Positions 1-6,986 of a stretch of DNA of 56,980 nt are shown here, piece by piece. A program made the position numbers and the translations under genes. A model generated the notes under the pieces. The model searched no databases. It worked only from the letters and a program-made list of their open reading frames with translations, and was not told the origin of the DNA. Within the stretch, counting starts at the first letter, position 1, and each line of letters begins with the position of its first letter. Origin of the DNA: a virus; the IMG/VR virus record IMGVR_UViG_3300025632_000018, positions 1 through 56,980 of that record. One strand, given 5' to 3'.

Positions 1-978
1 GCTAATTTTTCTAAACTTGATTTTAGTAATGATACTGCTGCAGTAACAACTAATATTTCTATTAGTCCTTCTTCATGGGTTTGGTATATTTCAGCAGCTA
101 GTGCTAAAGAATTTGGATTGAATGCTGTTGGTCCAGCACTTGTTGCAAATACTCCAGAACCAAGTTACCCGCCCACTGTATTTGGATATTTCCGTACCAA
201 TGCATCCAATGTTAATAGGTTTAATTTTGCAAATGATACCGCAGCAGGAGTTCATTTACCCAATAATCTTGCTCCAGGTACGGGAAATAAATCTATGGCC
301 TATAGTTCTGCAACTCACGCATATTTCTCTAGAGCTGATACTCAGAGAATTGATTATTCTAATGATACTGCGACTTATGTTACTGTTGGAGGAATGCCTA
401 CTGCCAGATATGAGGGAGCTGCTGTACAGAATCTGACTCACGGATATGTTCTTGGAGGTTTTGCTAGTAGTGTTTATAGACTAGATTTTGCGAATGATAC
501 TGCAACAATGTCTACGAGAGGCAATCTTGCTGCTACCAGGAGAGAGTTTGGTGCTGCAGGAAACTTGACTCATGCATATACCATGGGTAACGGAGATGCA
601 CAGAAGATAGATTATTCTAATGATACTGCAACTTCTGTATTCTTATCTCCTACTATTAGTGCTAGCACTAATACTTATGCAACTGGAAGTATCAGTCATG
701 GATATCTTGCGAGCAGTGGATCTATACAGAGATATGACTACTCGAATGATACTGCATCACCGAATAGTTACGTATCATTCTCATCCAGTTTGGGTAGCAA
801 TGGTGGTGCATCAGGCACCGCATCCTTTGGTTATTTTACTGGTAATGGTCCTCAATACCTTTCTAGACTAGATTTTGCAAATGATACCGTAACTCCAAAA
901 ACAAAAGGAAACCTTGCCAATGCCTCAAATCAATATGGAACGGGAACATCAACTACCGAGTTTGGTTTAAGAGGATAG
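1..978 (+). CDS. repeat-rich tail-fibre-like protein, 5' end missing
   Basis: The reading frame is open from the first base, so the N terminus lies outside the window; 325 codons remain. The protein consists of about 50-residue repeats, each with a D-Y/F-S/A-N-D-T-A block followed by a G-N-L / T-H-G-Y / GG-like stretch. This resembles Kelch-type beta-propeller blades or repeated fibre modules. No catalytic motif is visible. It lies directly upstream of an oxygenase and a carbamoyltransferase. Such repeat proteins are common beside fibre genes in cyanomyoviruses, so a virion surface or adhesin role is inferred from context, not shown. The repeated DNA makes it prone to recombination. Confidence 0.6.
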   Translation, partial: ANFSKLDFSNDTAAVTTNISISPSSWVWYISAASAKEFGLNAVGPALVANTPEPSYPPTVFGYFRTNASNVNRFNFANDTAAGVHLPNNLAPGTGNKSMAYSSATHAYFSRADTQRIDYSNDTATYVTVGGMPTARYEGAAVQNLTHGYVLGGFASSVYRLDFANDTATMSTRGNLAATRREFGAAGNLTHAYTMGNGDAQKIDYSNDTATSVFLSPTISASTNTYATGSISHGYLASSGSIQRYDYSNDTASPNSYVSFSSSLGSNGGASGTASFGYFTGNGPQYLSRLDFANDTVTPKTKGNLANASNQYGTGTSTTEFGLRG

Positions 979-980
979 TA

Positions 981-989
981 TGCTATAAT
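981..989 (+). promoter_or_regulatory. extended -10 promoter (TGCTATAAT)
   Basis: A perfect TATAAT is preceded by TGC, the extended -10 signature. It lies just after the fibre-gene stop and 19 bases before the oxygenase ATG. The same nine bases recur before several genes in this window. No good -35 is seen. Confidence 0.5.
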
Positions 990-1007
990 AAACAAAAGAT
1001 TGATTAT

Positions 1008-1670
1008 ATGATTGATAATCCACTGACACATATTTTGATCCGACCTAATGTAATTTCTCCTGAAGGTATTCGGGAGATGGTGGATCATATTAAACAATCA
1101 CCTTGTGAAGACCTATCTGTATTTGATTCGGAGACGACAAATAGAACAGGTGAGACATCATGGCAGGTTGATAAGAAGACAAGAGATACACAAATTGTTC
1201 CTATGGGAGATTTGTATCCCAAGATTATGGAACTTCTTCATCATGCCGTAAAAGAAGTTATCAATCCTTTCTATGGTATTGAGGTAACCAGTAGTGAAGT
1301 CCCACAGGTTCTATCTTATGGTATTGGTGGACACTATAAACCTCATATTGATGGGCAGAGTATCTGGGTCACACCAAGAGGTGAAAAGATTTGGAAGAAA
1401 TCTACGGATAGAGATATTTCTATGGTCTTTTATCTCAATGATGATTTTGAGGGTGGAGATTTTATTTTCCCAGAACATCATATTCGTGTAAGACCTGAAC
1501 CTGGTATGATGGTTTGCTTCCCTTCCAGTCATTATTATATGCACGGAGTAGAACCAGTGACAAGAGGAAAAAGATATAGTATAGTGTGTTGGGCTACGGT
1601 AAAAGGTCAACCAAGTATGGACGAAATTAATAATCAGTTATCTCAAGAGTATGGAGTTAAAGTAATTTAA
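1008..1670 (+). CDS. prolyl 4-hydroxylase-like 2OG-Fe(II) oxygenase
   Basis: A 220-residue protein with the double-stranded beta-helix pattern of the P4Hc family. The iron ligands are probably H113 and D115 (HIDG) and H179 (YMHGVEPV), with R189 in GKRYSIV as the 2-oxoglutarate anchor. The strand between them carries FYLNDDFEGGDF, typical of P4Hc enzymes. The family hydroxylates prolines or other protein side chains using O2, Fe(II) and 2-oxoglutarate. It sits between a repeat-rich fibre gene and a carbamoyltransferase, so the neighbouring fibre is a plausible substrate. That is inference. Hydroxylation of a small molecule or nucleic acid cannot be excluded. Confidence 0.8.
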   Translation: MIDNPLTHILIRPNVISPEGIREMVDHIKQSPCEDLSVFDSETTNRTGETSWQVDKKTRDTQIVPMGDLYPKIMELLHHAVKEVINPFYGIEVTSSEVPQVLSYGIGGHYKPHIDGQSIWVTPRGEKIWKKSTDRDISMVFYLNDDFEGGDFIFPEHHIRVRPEPGMMVCFPSSHYYMHGVEPVTRGKRYSIVCWATVKGQPSMDEINNQLSQEYGVKVI

Positions 1671-1673
1671 ATT

Positions 1674-3083
1674 ATGGCAAACATTTTGGGAGTGCAATTC
1701 GGACATGATGGATCCGTCTGCCTTGTTAAGAATGGTAAGTTAGAGTTTGCCATTGGAACAGAAAGAATTACTGGTATTAAAAAGCAACAAGGATTTACAG
1801 ACGAGATTATAAATTATGCTTTGGACTCTTGTGGTTTAACAGTTGATGATATTGATTGTGTTGCCACCAATGATTTTAAGCAAGAATTTTTTGGTAATGA
1901 ATATCTTGTAGATAATTTTATTATTCAGGGTAGAGAGATTAAGTGTTATATTATTTCTCATCATCTGGCACACTGTGCCTCTGCATATTATACTAGTCCA
2001 TTTAATGAGGCACATTGTTTCAGTATGGATTGTAGTATGGGAAAGATAGAAGCAAATTCTCTGGTGGCATATGGTAAGGGGAAGAAACTTTTTGCCGAAT
2101 ATTGTCCCGGAGAAATGGTCGGAGTATTATATGGTGAAGTAACAGAGAAGTTAGGACTCGGACCTGCACTTCATAAGGCAGGAACAACAATGGGTCTCTC
2201 ATCATATGGGACACCATTTGATTTTGATTATCAATCTTATACTGATGATATCAAACATAAGATGAATGTGGCAGCATCCGTTCAGAATTTGTTTGAGAAT
2301 AAAGTATTGAGTGTCTTAAATGATATAGATCAGAACTCTAATAACCTTTGTCTCTCCGGAGGATCATTTTTAAATTGTAATGCTAACTCAGAGGTCGTAA
2401 GAAAATCTAAATTTAAACAGTTTCATCACTTTCCGGCATGTGGTGATGATGGAACAGCAGTTGGTTCTGCACTTTATGTGTCTCATCATATTCTTGGAGA
2501 GGCAAGGTATGATTACGAACCACAAGACATCTGTTATACCGGAAGAGATTATCCAAGTCAGACACCGGACTATAATCACATAGCAAGACAAATTGCCGAT
2601 GGTAAAATCATTGGTTGGTTTCAGGGCAAATCAGAGTTTGGTCCAAGAGCACTAGGTAATCGTTCTATTCTTGCAGACCCAAGAAACTTTCATAATCGTG
2701 ATCTCATCAATCATGTTGTGAAGAATAGAGAATGGTTCCGTCCTTTTGCTCCTGTTGTATTAGAAGAATGCTATCAAGATTGGTTTGACTTTCCTATACC
2801 TAGTCCTTATATGCTTTATACCGCACAGGTGAAGCAACCAGAAAAAGTTCCAGCCATAACTCATGTTGATGGGTCTGCCAGATTTCAGACAGTCACAGAG
2901 AAATCTAATAAGCACTACTATAATATTATTAAAGCATTTGGAGAACTAACTGGTGTGCCTGTTCTACTCAATACAAGTTTAAATGGGAACGGACAACCTA
3001 TATTAGAAACCGAAGAGGATGCACAAGAGTTTTACAAAAATTCTAAATTAGACATGATGATTATCAATGGTGCTATAATATAA
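1674..3083 (+). CDS. NodU/CmcH-type carbamoyltransferase
   Basis: This 469-residue protein starts three bases after the oxygenase stop. The N-terminal part has the ASKHA-like GVQFGHDGSVCLV segment and the Kae1-like metal-site motif HHLAHCASAYY near residue 97. The C-terminal domain carries WFQGKSEFGPRALGNRSIL, diagnostic of the carbamoyltransferase C-terminal family (NodU, CmcH, TobZ). These enzymes activate carbamoyl phosphate with ATP and move the carbamoyl group to a hydroxyl. It is somewhat shorter than bacterial relatives (about 550-600). Pairing with a hydroxylase suggests hydroxylate-then-carbamoylate chemistry on a virion protein, glycan or base; the acceptor is unknown. Confidence 0.85.
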   Translation: MANILGVQFGHDGSVCLVKNGKLEFAIGTERITGIKKQQGFTDEIINYALDSCGLTVDDIDCVATNDFKQEFFGNEYLVDNFIIQGREIKCYIISHHLAHCASAYYTSPFNEAHCFSMDCSMGKIEANSLVAYGKGKKLFAEYCPGEMVGVLYGEVTEKLGLGPALHKAGTTMGLSSYGTPFDFDYQSYTDDIKHKMNVAASVQNLFENKVLSVLNDIDQNSNNLCLSGGSFLNCNANSEVVRKSKFKQFHHFPACGDDGTAVGSALYVSHHILGEARYDYEPQDICYTGRDYPSQTPDYNHIARQIADGKIIGWFQGKSEFGPRALGNRSILADPRNFHNRDLINHVVKNREWFRPFAPVVLEECYQDWFDFPIPSPYMLYTAQVKQPEKVPAITHVDGSARFQTVTEKSNKHYYNIIKAFGELTGVPVLLNTSLNGNGQPILETEEDAQEFYKNSKLDMMIINGAII

Positions 3084-3086
3084 ATA
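3071..3086 (+). promoter_or_regulatory. overlapping extended -10 and T4-type late promoter
   Basis: TGCTATAAT (3071-3079) runs directly into TATAAATA (3079-3086), the exact T4 late-promoter consensus. Both lie at the end of the carbamoyltransferase gene, 23-30 bases before the next ATG, so one site could serve host-type and late sigma factors. Confidence 0.5.
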
Positions 3087-3108
3087 TTTGAAAGTTATCT
3101 CACAAAAA

Positions 3109-3495
3109 ATGGCAAAATATCTAAAGCATTATTGGAAGAATGGTGGGTCATGGCTTACCACATCAAATGTTGTGGGTCAGACACACCCAGAGTCAGACTA
3201 TGCCGGTCTTGGGGTAAAGATCTGGATGCACGACTCTGATGGTGTTGACGTATGTCTTTCTGAAGTTCCTGATAGCACTGCGATTTCTACGATCACCGTA
3301 GGTTCCAAGAATGCGGTTATTGAACTGACCGAAACTCAATTTAATTCTGTTAAAACTCCTCTTGATGAAGAATCAGTTCTTCGTCAGGCAGCAATGGAGG
3401 CAGAAATGAGTGGTGATACTGACACTGCAGCAACTAAGAATACTGCTGCAGATGCCAAAGCAACCGAAGCACAGAATGCACTGAATGCACTCTGA
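3109..3495 (+). CDS. conserved cyanophage protein, unknown function
   Basis: A 128-residue protein starting at the MAKYLKHYWK methionine; a TTG seven codons upstream is less likely because it would fall on top of the promoter. The N-terminal half is rich in W, G and H (VKIWMHDSDGVDVCLSEV). The C-terminal tail is a low-complexity A/T/E/D helix that looks coiled. I recognise it as a type of small protein seen in cyanomyoviruses, but know no function. It is preceded by a consensus late promoter, which favours late expression. Confidence 0.65.
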   Translation: MAKYLKHYWKNGGSWLTTSNVVGQTHPESDYAGLGVKIWMHDSDGVDVCLSEVPDSTAISTITVGSKNAVIELTETQFNSVKTPLDEESVLRQAAMEAEMSGDTDTAATKNTAADAKATEAQNALNAL

Positions 3496-3508
3496 TTTGA
3501 CAATTTAA

Positions 3509-3516
3509 TTTAAATA
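3509..3516 (+). promoter_or_regulatory. candidate late promoter (TTTAAATA)
   Basis: A TTTAAATA element, close to the late consensus, lies 42 bases before nrdC and just upstream of a terminator-like hairpin. Confidence 0.3.
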
Positions 3517-3525
3517 TTTTATACT

Positions 3526-3557
3526 AATAGGAGTTTAAACCTCCTATTTTCTTTTTT
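3526..3557 (+). terminator. hairpin with T-rich tail abutting the nrdC start
   Basis: AATAGGAG (3526-3533) and CTCCTATT (3541-3548) form a perfect 8-bp stem with a 7-base loop, followed by a T-rich run to 3557. The nrdC ATG begins at the next base. It may terminate upstream transcripts or act as a leader hairpin. Confidence 0.6.
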
Positions 3558-3800
3558 ATGAACTTTACTGTATACACAAAAGAAAATTGTCCTCACTGTT
3601 ATAAGATTAAACAAGTATTGGAATTGACCGGAACAGATTTTGTATCTTATAAACTTGAAGAGGACTTTACAAGAGAGGAATTCTATGCTAAATTTGGTAA
3701 AGGTTCTACCTTTCCACAGGTAGTATGTGACAATAAAAAATTGGGAGGATGTGTTGACACAATCAAATTCCTCAGAGAACATCAAGTCATCAAGTCTTAA
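3558..3800 (+). CDS. nrdC: glutaredoxin
   Basis: An 80-residue thioredoxin-fold protein with the dithiol active site C11-P-H-C14 (ENCPHC), the cis-proline TFPQVV loop and a C-terminal GG-C-V-D-T-I segment that binds glutathione in the family. Length and architecture match small phage glutaredoxins such as T4 NrdC, which reduce ribonucleotide reductase. No nrdA or nrdB is visible in this window, so the partner would be elsewhere in the phage or host. Confidence 0.88.
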   Translation: MNFTVYTKENCPHCYKIKQVLELTGTDFVSYKLEEDFTREEFYAKFGKGSTFPQVVCDNKKLGGCVDTIKFLREHQVIKS

Positions 3801-3991
3801 CATAAATAAAAATGAAGACCACAGAAATCGTGGTATTGAATTTTTACTTAATGGAGGAAAAAGAAAGCAGACACAACCATTTCATATTATCTTTGAAAAG
3901 ATGGTCTGCTTTCTGAGACGGGAAGTAACTATCTATTTCGAATTTTCTATTAGTACAAGAAAAAGAGAAGTAATCTCCCGGAGTAAGAAAA

Positions 3992-4219
3992 ATGTTAGCA
4001 ACTAGTTTAGTATTTGGATCATTTTTGACTATTCTATTTCTCATGATGGGACTTTTAATTGGTTGGACTGCTAGAGAATACATGATGAACTATCGGGAGG
4101 CACCGAGATATCATCCCGAAATGTTTGATGAGCAAGGAAATCTTATTCCAGACGAAGTAATCGCATTTAATTTTGAAAACTATGACGACAGTAACGAAGA
4201 AGAAAACGACAACGACTAA
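3992..4219 (+). CDS. small membrane protein with acidic tail
   Basis: A 75-residue protein with one strong hydrophobic helix at about residues 4-27 (ATSLVFGSFLTILFLMMGLL), then a polar segment and a very acidic C terminus rich in E, D and N. It looks like a single-pass inner-membrane protein with a cytoplasmic tail. Its last 47 bases overlap the next gene in another frame. The 191 bases upstream, back to nrdC, hold an ATAAATA late-type element at 3802-3808 but no convincing gene. Function unknown. Confidence 0.6.
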   Translation: MLATSLVFGSFLTILFLMMGLLIGWTAREYMMNYREAPRYHPEMFDEQGNLIPDEVIAFNFENYDDSNEEENDND

Positions 4220-4763
4220 GGCAGCATCATTAGAACTTCCAAGAAATCCATTTGTCTTTGAAGTTTTGGATCTTGTTTCCAAACAGAGAAGTAAGGCAAA
4301 GAAGATTGAAGTTCTGAAAAAGTATGAGCATATTTCTTTGAAGGCAGTATTCATTTGGAACTTTGATGAAAGTGTAATATCTGTTCTTCCTGCAGGAGAG
4401 GTTCCTTATTCTGGATTTGAGGATCAGGCATCATCAAATGGAACTTTGAGCACTAAAATTACTGAAGAAGTTCGTAGAATGCACGAAACCGATTCATTCT
4501 CAATGGGTTCGAGTGATAAGAACGGACACACTACAATTCGTAGAGAATTTAAAAACTTCTACCACTTTATTAAGGGTGGTAATGATAGTATGAATAGTGT
4601 TCGTCGTGAAACGATGTTCATTAACATTCTTGAGGGACTTCACCCACTAGAAGCAGATGTTGTCTGTCTATGTAAGGATAAAAAACTTTCTGAAAGATAT
4701 AAAATCACAAAGGAAATTGTGAGTGAAGCATATCCAGATATTACTTGGGGAAATCGTTCATAA
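4173..4763 (+). CDS. conserved cyanophage protein (DUF6433-like)
   Basis: A 196-residue protein with a K/T-rich N-terminal tail (TVTKKKTTTTKAAS) followed by a compact alpha/beta region containing KYEHISLKAVFIWNFD and FINILEGLHPLEADVVCLC. I believe this is the small conserved family found in many T4-like cyanophages and pelagiphages, DUF6433, from memory only. No enzymatic motif is visible. The start overlaps the preceding membrane-protein gene by 47 bases, so translational coupling is likely. Confidence 0.6.
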   Translation: MKTMTTVTKKKTTTTKAASLELPRNPFVFEVLDLVSKQRSKAKKIEVLKKYEHISLKAVFIWNFDESVISVLPAGEVPYSGFEDQASSNGTLSTKITEEVRRMHETDSFSMGSSDKNGHTTIRREFKNFYHFIKGGNDSMNSVRRETMFINILEGLHPLEADVVCLCKDKKLSERYKITKEIVSEAYPDITWGNRS

Positions 4764-4765
4764 TT

Positions 4766-5125
4766 ATGGCAAATCAATTGGGAGATGCTCCTACTAAAAC
4801 AGAAGAGGAACAGTCTATGACTTCATGGACACCATCAGAAAAAGAAAATTCTAAATCCGTATATGGATGTGATATACTGATAGAGAATGGAACTTGGGAA
4901 CAAGTATCCACTAAAGATTGTCCTTATGATGCCATGATAATCACCTATGTGGTTGATGGGGAAACGAGATATGATTTGACTCGTAGTCAGAAAGAAGTTC
5001 GTATATTTAACATGTACTGGGATAAGTTCCGTGAGAATCTAAAGGGAATTGGTTTTGGTATGGGAAGAACCAATCCAAAACTATGGGGACTGGAACCACC
5101 ACCCCCAACCAAAAAACGAAAATAA
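4766..5125 (+). CDS. conserved cyanophage protein, unknown function
   Basis: A 119-residue protein starting two bases after the previous stop (MANQLGDAPTKTEEEQ). It has an acidic N terminus, a central Y-D-L-T-R segment and a C-terminal block MYWDKFRENLKGIGFGMG, ending in a proline/lysine tail. I recognise it only as a cyanophage-type hypothetical. Its spacing suggests co-translation with the gene before it. Confidence 0.6.
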   Translation: MANQLGDAPTKTEEEQSMTSWTPSEKENSKSVYGCDILIENGTWEQVSTKDCPYDAMIITYVVDGETRYDLTRSQKEVRIFNMYWDKFRENLKGIGFGMGRTNPKLWGLEPPPPTKKRK

Positions 5126-5189
5126 TTCCAAAATATCGGCAAAAAAAATCCCGGCAATTTTTTGGTCTGTAGGGATTTTCAGAAACCTC

Positions 5190-5218
5190 TTGACTAAATA
5201 CAGTATAGGGTCTATAAT
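5190..5218 (+). promoter_or_regulatory. consensus sigma-70 promoter for the riboswitch unit
   Basis: TTGACT (5190-5195) and TATAAT (5213-5218) are separated by exactly 17 bases. The predicted start, about 5225, coincides with the first base-paired position of the downstream RNA motif. This would be read by unmodified host RNA polymerase. Confidence 0.85.
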
Positions 5219-5221
5219 GGA

Positions 5222-5282
5222 CCTATCGTTCATCAGAGGAGACTCTGACGCAAGTAAGTCGCGGAACGGAGCCGTTCATCCC
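5222..5282 (+). promoter_or_regulatory. glutamine-II (Downstream-peptide type) riboswitch
   Basis: The leader begins CGTTCATC, then an AGAG-GAGA-CTCT hairpin, then GACGCAAGTAAG and GGAACGGAGC, and ends two bases before the ATG. CGTTC near the start can pair with GAACG in the core, and a second GCCGTTCATC copy just before the start codon can form an alternative pairing. This order matches, from memory, the Downstream-peptide/glnA glutamine aptamers of cyanobacteria and cyanophages. In that class a pseudoknot next to the start codon controls translation of a small protein. The peptide encoded here is also of the expected type. The boundaries are approximate. Confidence 0.82.
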
Positions 5283-5444
5283 ATGATTGAATTTCTTTTA
5301 TATTCATCACTCACATGCCAACAAGCCGATAGTATTATGCTGAAGATGAAAGCAAACGAGAATCTCTCTGATGCTTTTAAGGTTGAGTTGGTAGAGACCG
5401 TAAAGGAATCTGTACCTGAGTGTATATGGGACGCAAACGACTAA
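5283..5444 (+). CDS. riboswitch-controlled downstream peptide
   Basis: A 53-residue protein (MIEFLLYSSLTCQQADSIML...) ending in SVPECIWDAND. It is of the small type that follows Downstream-peptide glutamine riboswitches in marine cyanobacteria and their phages. ATG at 5283 is chosen because it immediately follows the RNA motif; an in-frame ATG at 5218 overlaps the -10 box and is unlikely. Biochemical role is unknown. By analogy with glnA-type control of glutamine synthetase inactivating factors, it may act on nitrogen assimilation; this is inference. Confidence 0.8.
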   Translation: MIEFLLYSSLTCQQADSIMLKMKANENLSDAFKVELVETVKESVPECIWDAND

Positions 5445-5485
5445 AGGAACGGACCTAAAAATCCAACTACTTTAGGAGTAAACAA

Positions 5486-5653
5486 ATGAACACACTTCAA
5501 ATGATTAAAAAGCAGATCAACAAAGTATCTGCACTGCACGACGCACAGATCACTCACACCTCATATCGTGGTGTTGAGTATGATACTCGTTGTGTAAAAT
5601 CAAACGAAACACACGGTACATTCTGTTATCGTGGTCGTGTCTACAATAAGTGA
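5486..5653 (+). CDS. DUF4278-like small protein
   Basis: A 55-residue protein preceded by TAGGAG five to ten bases upstream of the ATG. It has two repeats of Y-R-G-V/R-x-Y (TSYRGVEYDTR and CYRGRVYNK), the signature of the cyanobacterial/cyanophage DUF4278 family. It follows the riboswitch peptide by 41 bases and is closed by a terminator, so the two genes probably form one short early transcript. Function unknown. Confidence 0.75.
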   Translation: MNTLQMIKKQINKVSALHDAQITHTSYRGVEYDTRCVKSNETHGTFCYRGRVYNK

Positions 5654-5674
5654 GTCACTTACGTTAAAATTGTT

Positions 5675-5700
5675 AGGGGGGTTGCAAGACCCTCTTTTTT
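5675..5700 (+). terminator. Rho-independent terminator
   Basis: A G-rich arm (AGGGGGGTT), a GCAA loop and GACCCTCT form a hairpin followed by six or more T residues. It closes the riboswitch/DUF4278 unit. Confidence 0.8.
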
Positions 5701-5702
5701 TA

Positions 5703-5711
5703 TGCTATAAT
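5703..5711 (+). promoter_or_regulatory. extended -10 promoter (TGCTATAAT)
   Basis: Immediately after the terminator and 22 bases before the next ATG. It probably starts the transcript that leads into thyX and phoH. Confidence 0.55.
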
Positions 5712-5732
5712 TAATTCAAATATCGCAGTATT

Positions 5733-5909
5733 ATGGAGAAAGAAAGGTTAAAACTAATTGTCCGAAATCTTGAATTGCTTGTTGATTCTCTAAAGGCAGA
5801 AGTTTATTCTGATGTTGATATACATACCACAAAGCAAGAAAATTTTGATAATCCATCTTCTGATTATATTTTAGATTACGACGAAGTTTTTGAGGACGAT
5901 GATGGATAA
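5733..5909 (+). CDS. small acidic hypothetical protein
   Basis: A 58-residue protein with a helical N terminus (MEKERLKLIVRNLELLVDSL) and an Asp/Glu-rich tail ending FEDDDG. First gene after a promoter; it overlaps the next gene at a GATGATGG stretch. No family recognised. Confidence 0.55.
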   Translation: MEKERLKLIVRNLELLVDSLKAEVYSDVDIHTTKQENFDNPSSDYILDYDEVFEDDDG

Positions 5910-6081
5910 TCGCACTAAAATCAAAAAGGTTAAAGATCTTGCAAAACTATTTGAAAGATTAATAGCACAAGATCATCTTTATAGTGAAGAACGTATTGTA
6001 GAGATGAAAGAAGCACTCTCTTCAATAAAAGAACAAATTGTAAAAATGGAACAAAAGAATTACAAAGGATTTGGTAAATGA
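5902..6081 (+). CDS. small helical hypothetical protein
   Basis: A 59-residue, charged, mostly helical protein, probably a short coiled coil (KVKDLAKLFERLIAQDHLY ... EQIVKMEQKN). Starts at 5899 and 5902 are both possible inside the end of the preceding gene. Its stop overlaps the thyX start (ATGA), implying coupled translation. Confidence 0.5.
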   Translation: MDNRTKIKKVKDLAKLFERLIAQDHLYSEERIVEMKEALSSIKEQIVKMEQKNYKGFGK

Positions 6082-6713
6082 ACGTAAAACTGATTAGTGT
6101 TACTCCTGATGCAGAGAAAATGATGGGATATGTGGCACGAGTGTCAAATCCTTCTAATCAAGAGAATCCAAAGGTTGCTGGTCTTCTTAAGTATTGTGTA
6201 AAGCACCAACACTGGAGTGTCTTTGAGCAGTCATTCATGACTCTTGAGATTGAGACTACTAGAGGACTGGCAGCTCAAATCTTGCGTCATCGGAGTTTTA
6301 CATTCCAGGAGTTTTCGCAACGGTATGCAGATTCATCAATGCTTGCCGATACTATTCCTTTGTTTGATCTAAGAAGGCAAGATACAAAGAATCGTCAAAA
6401 TTCTATTGATGATATTAATCCACATACTCGTCAAAATTTTGAAATGAAGATTCAAAAGCACTTTGATGATGCTATGCAACTGTATCAAGAAATGCTTGCT
6501 GCTGGAATTGCAAAGGAATGTTCAAGATTTGTGCTTCCTTTGGCAGTACCAACCAGAATTTATATGAGTGGTTCATGTCGCTCATGGATTCATTATATTG
6601 ATTTGCGTTCTGCTCACGGAACTCAAAAAGAGCACATGGACATCGCAGAAGCATGTAAGAGTGTTTTTGTAGAACAGTTTCCAACAGTAGCAGAAGCTCT
6701 GGAATGGATCTAA
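6078..6713 (+). CDS. thyX: flavin-dependent thymidylate synthase
   Basis: A 211-residue ThyX protein. The signature RHR (70-72) and EFSQRY (78-83) form the family motif RHRxxxxxxxSxRY, which binds FAD and dUMP. The enzyme makes dTMP from dUMP using methylene-tetrahydrofolate and NADPH, supplying thymidine for phage replication. ThyX is typical of marine cyanobacteria and their T4-like phages, in place of T4 Td. It overlaps the preceding small gene by four bases. Confidence 0.95.
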   Translation: MNVKLISVTPDAEKMMGYVARVSNPSNQENPKVAGLLKYCVKHQHWSVFEQSFMTLEIETTRGLAAQILRHRSFTFQEFSQRYADSSMLADTIPLFDLRRQDTKNRQNSIDDINPHTRQNFEMKIQKHFDDAMQLYQEMLAAGIAKECSRFVLPLAVPTRIYMSGSCRSWIHYIDLRSAHGTQKEHMDIAEACKSVFVEQFPTVAEALEWI

Positions 6714-6716
6714 ATA
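6709..6716 (+). promoter_or_regulatory. candidate late promoter (TCTAAATA)
   Basis: A CTAAATA element overlaps the thyX stop, 22 bases before the next ATG. Confidence 0.35.
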
Positions 6717-6737
6717 TTTTTATACTGAATTGATAAA

Positions 6738-6986
6738 ATGGCAACGTATCCGATTATTAATAAAGAAACTGGTGAACAAAAGGAAATAGTTCTGAGTATT
6801 CATGAGTGGCCAAAATGGTGCGAAGATAATAGTGATTGGATTCGTGATTGGTCTGACCCATCTACCTGCCCTAGACCAGCAGAAGTTGGTGAATGGAGAG
6901 ATAAACTTGTGGCAAGAAATCCTGGATGGAATGAAGTTTTGAACAAGGCATCAAAAGCACCAGGTTCTAAAGTATCTAAAATCTAA
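6738..6986 (+). CDS. conserved small protein upstream of phoH
   Basis: An 82-residue protein. The start MATYPIINKETGEQKEIVLS resembles the beginning of FmdB-type small zinc-ribbon regulators, but the paired cysteines are missing; only C28 and C43 are present. The middle is rich in W and D (WPKWCEDNSDWIRDWSD). The C terminus overlaps phoH by one base, so the pair is probably co-translated. Function unknown. Confidence 0.6.
   Translation: MATYPIINKETGEQKEIVLSIHEWPKWCEDNSDWIRDWSDPSTCPRPAEVGEWRDKLVARNPGWNEVLNKASKAPGSKVSKI

Noticed and set aside
3812-3916. A 34-codon frame and another longer open frame between nrdC and the membrane protein
   Set aside because: The longer frame has no acceptable start and the short one lacks a family or good ribosome site; the protein-like look of the text is not enough.
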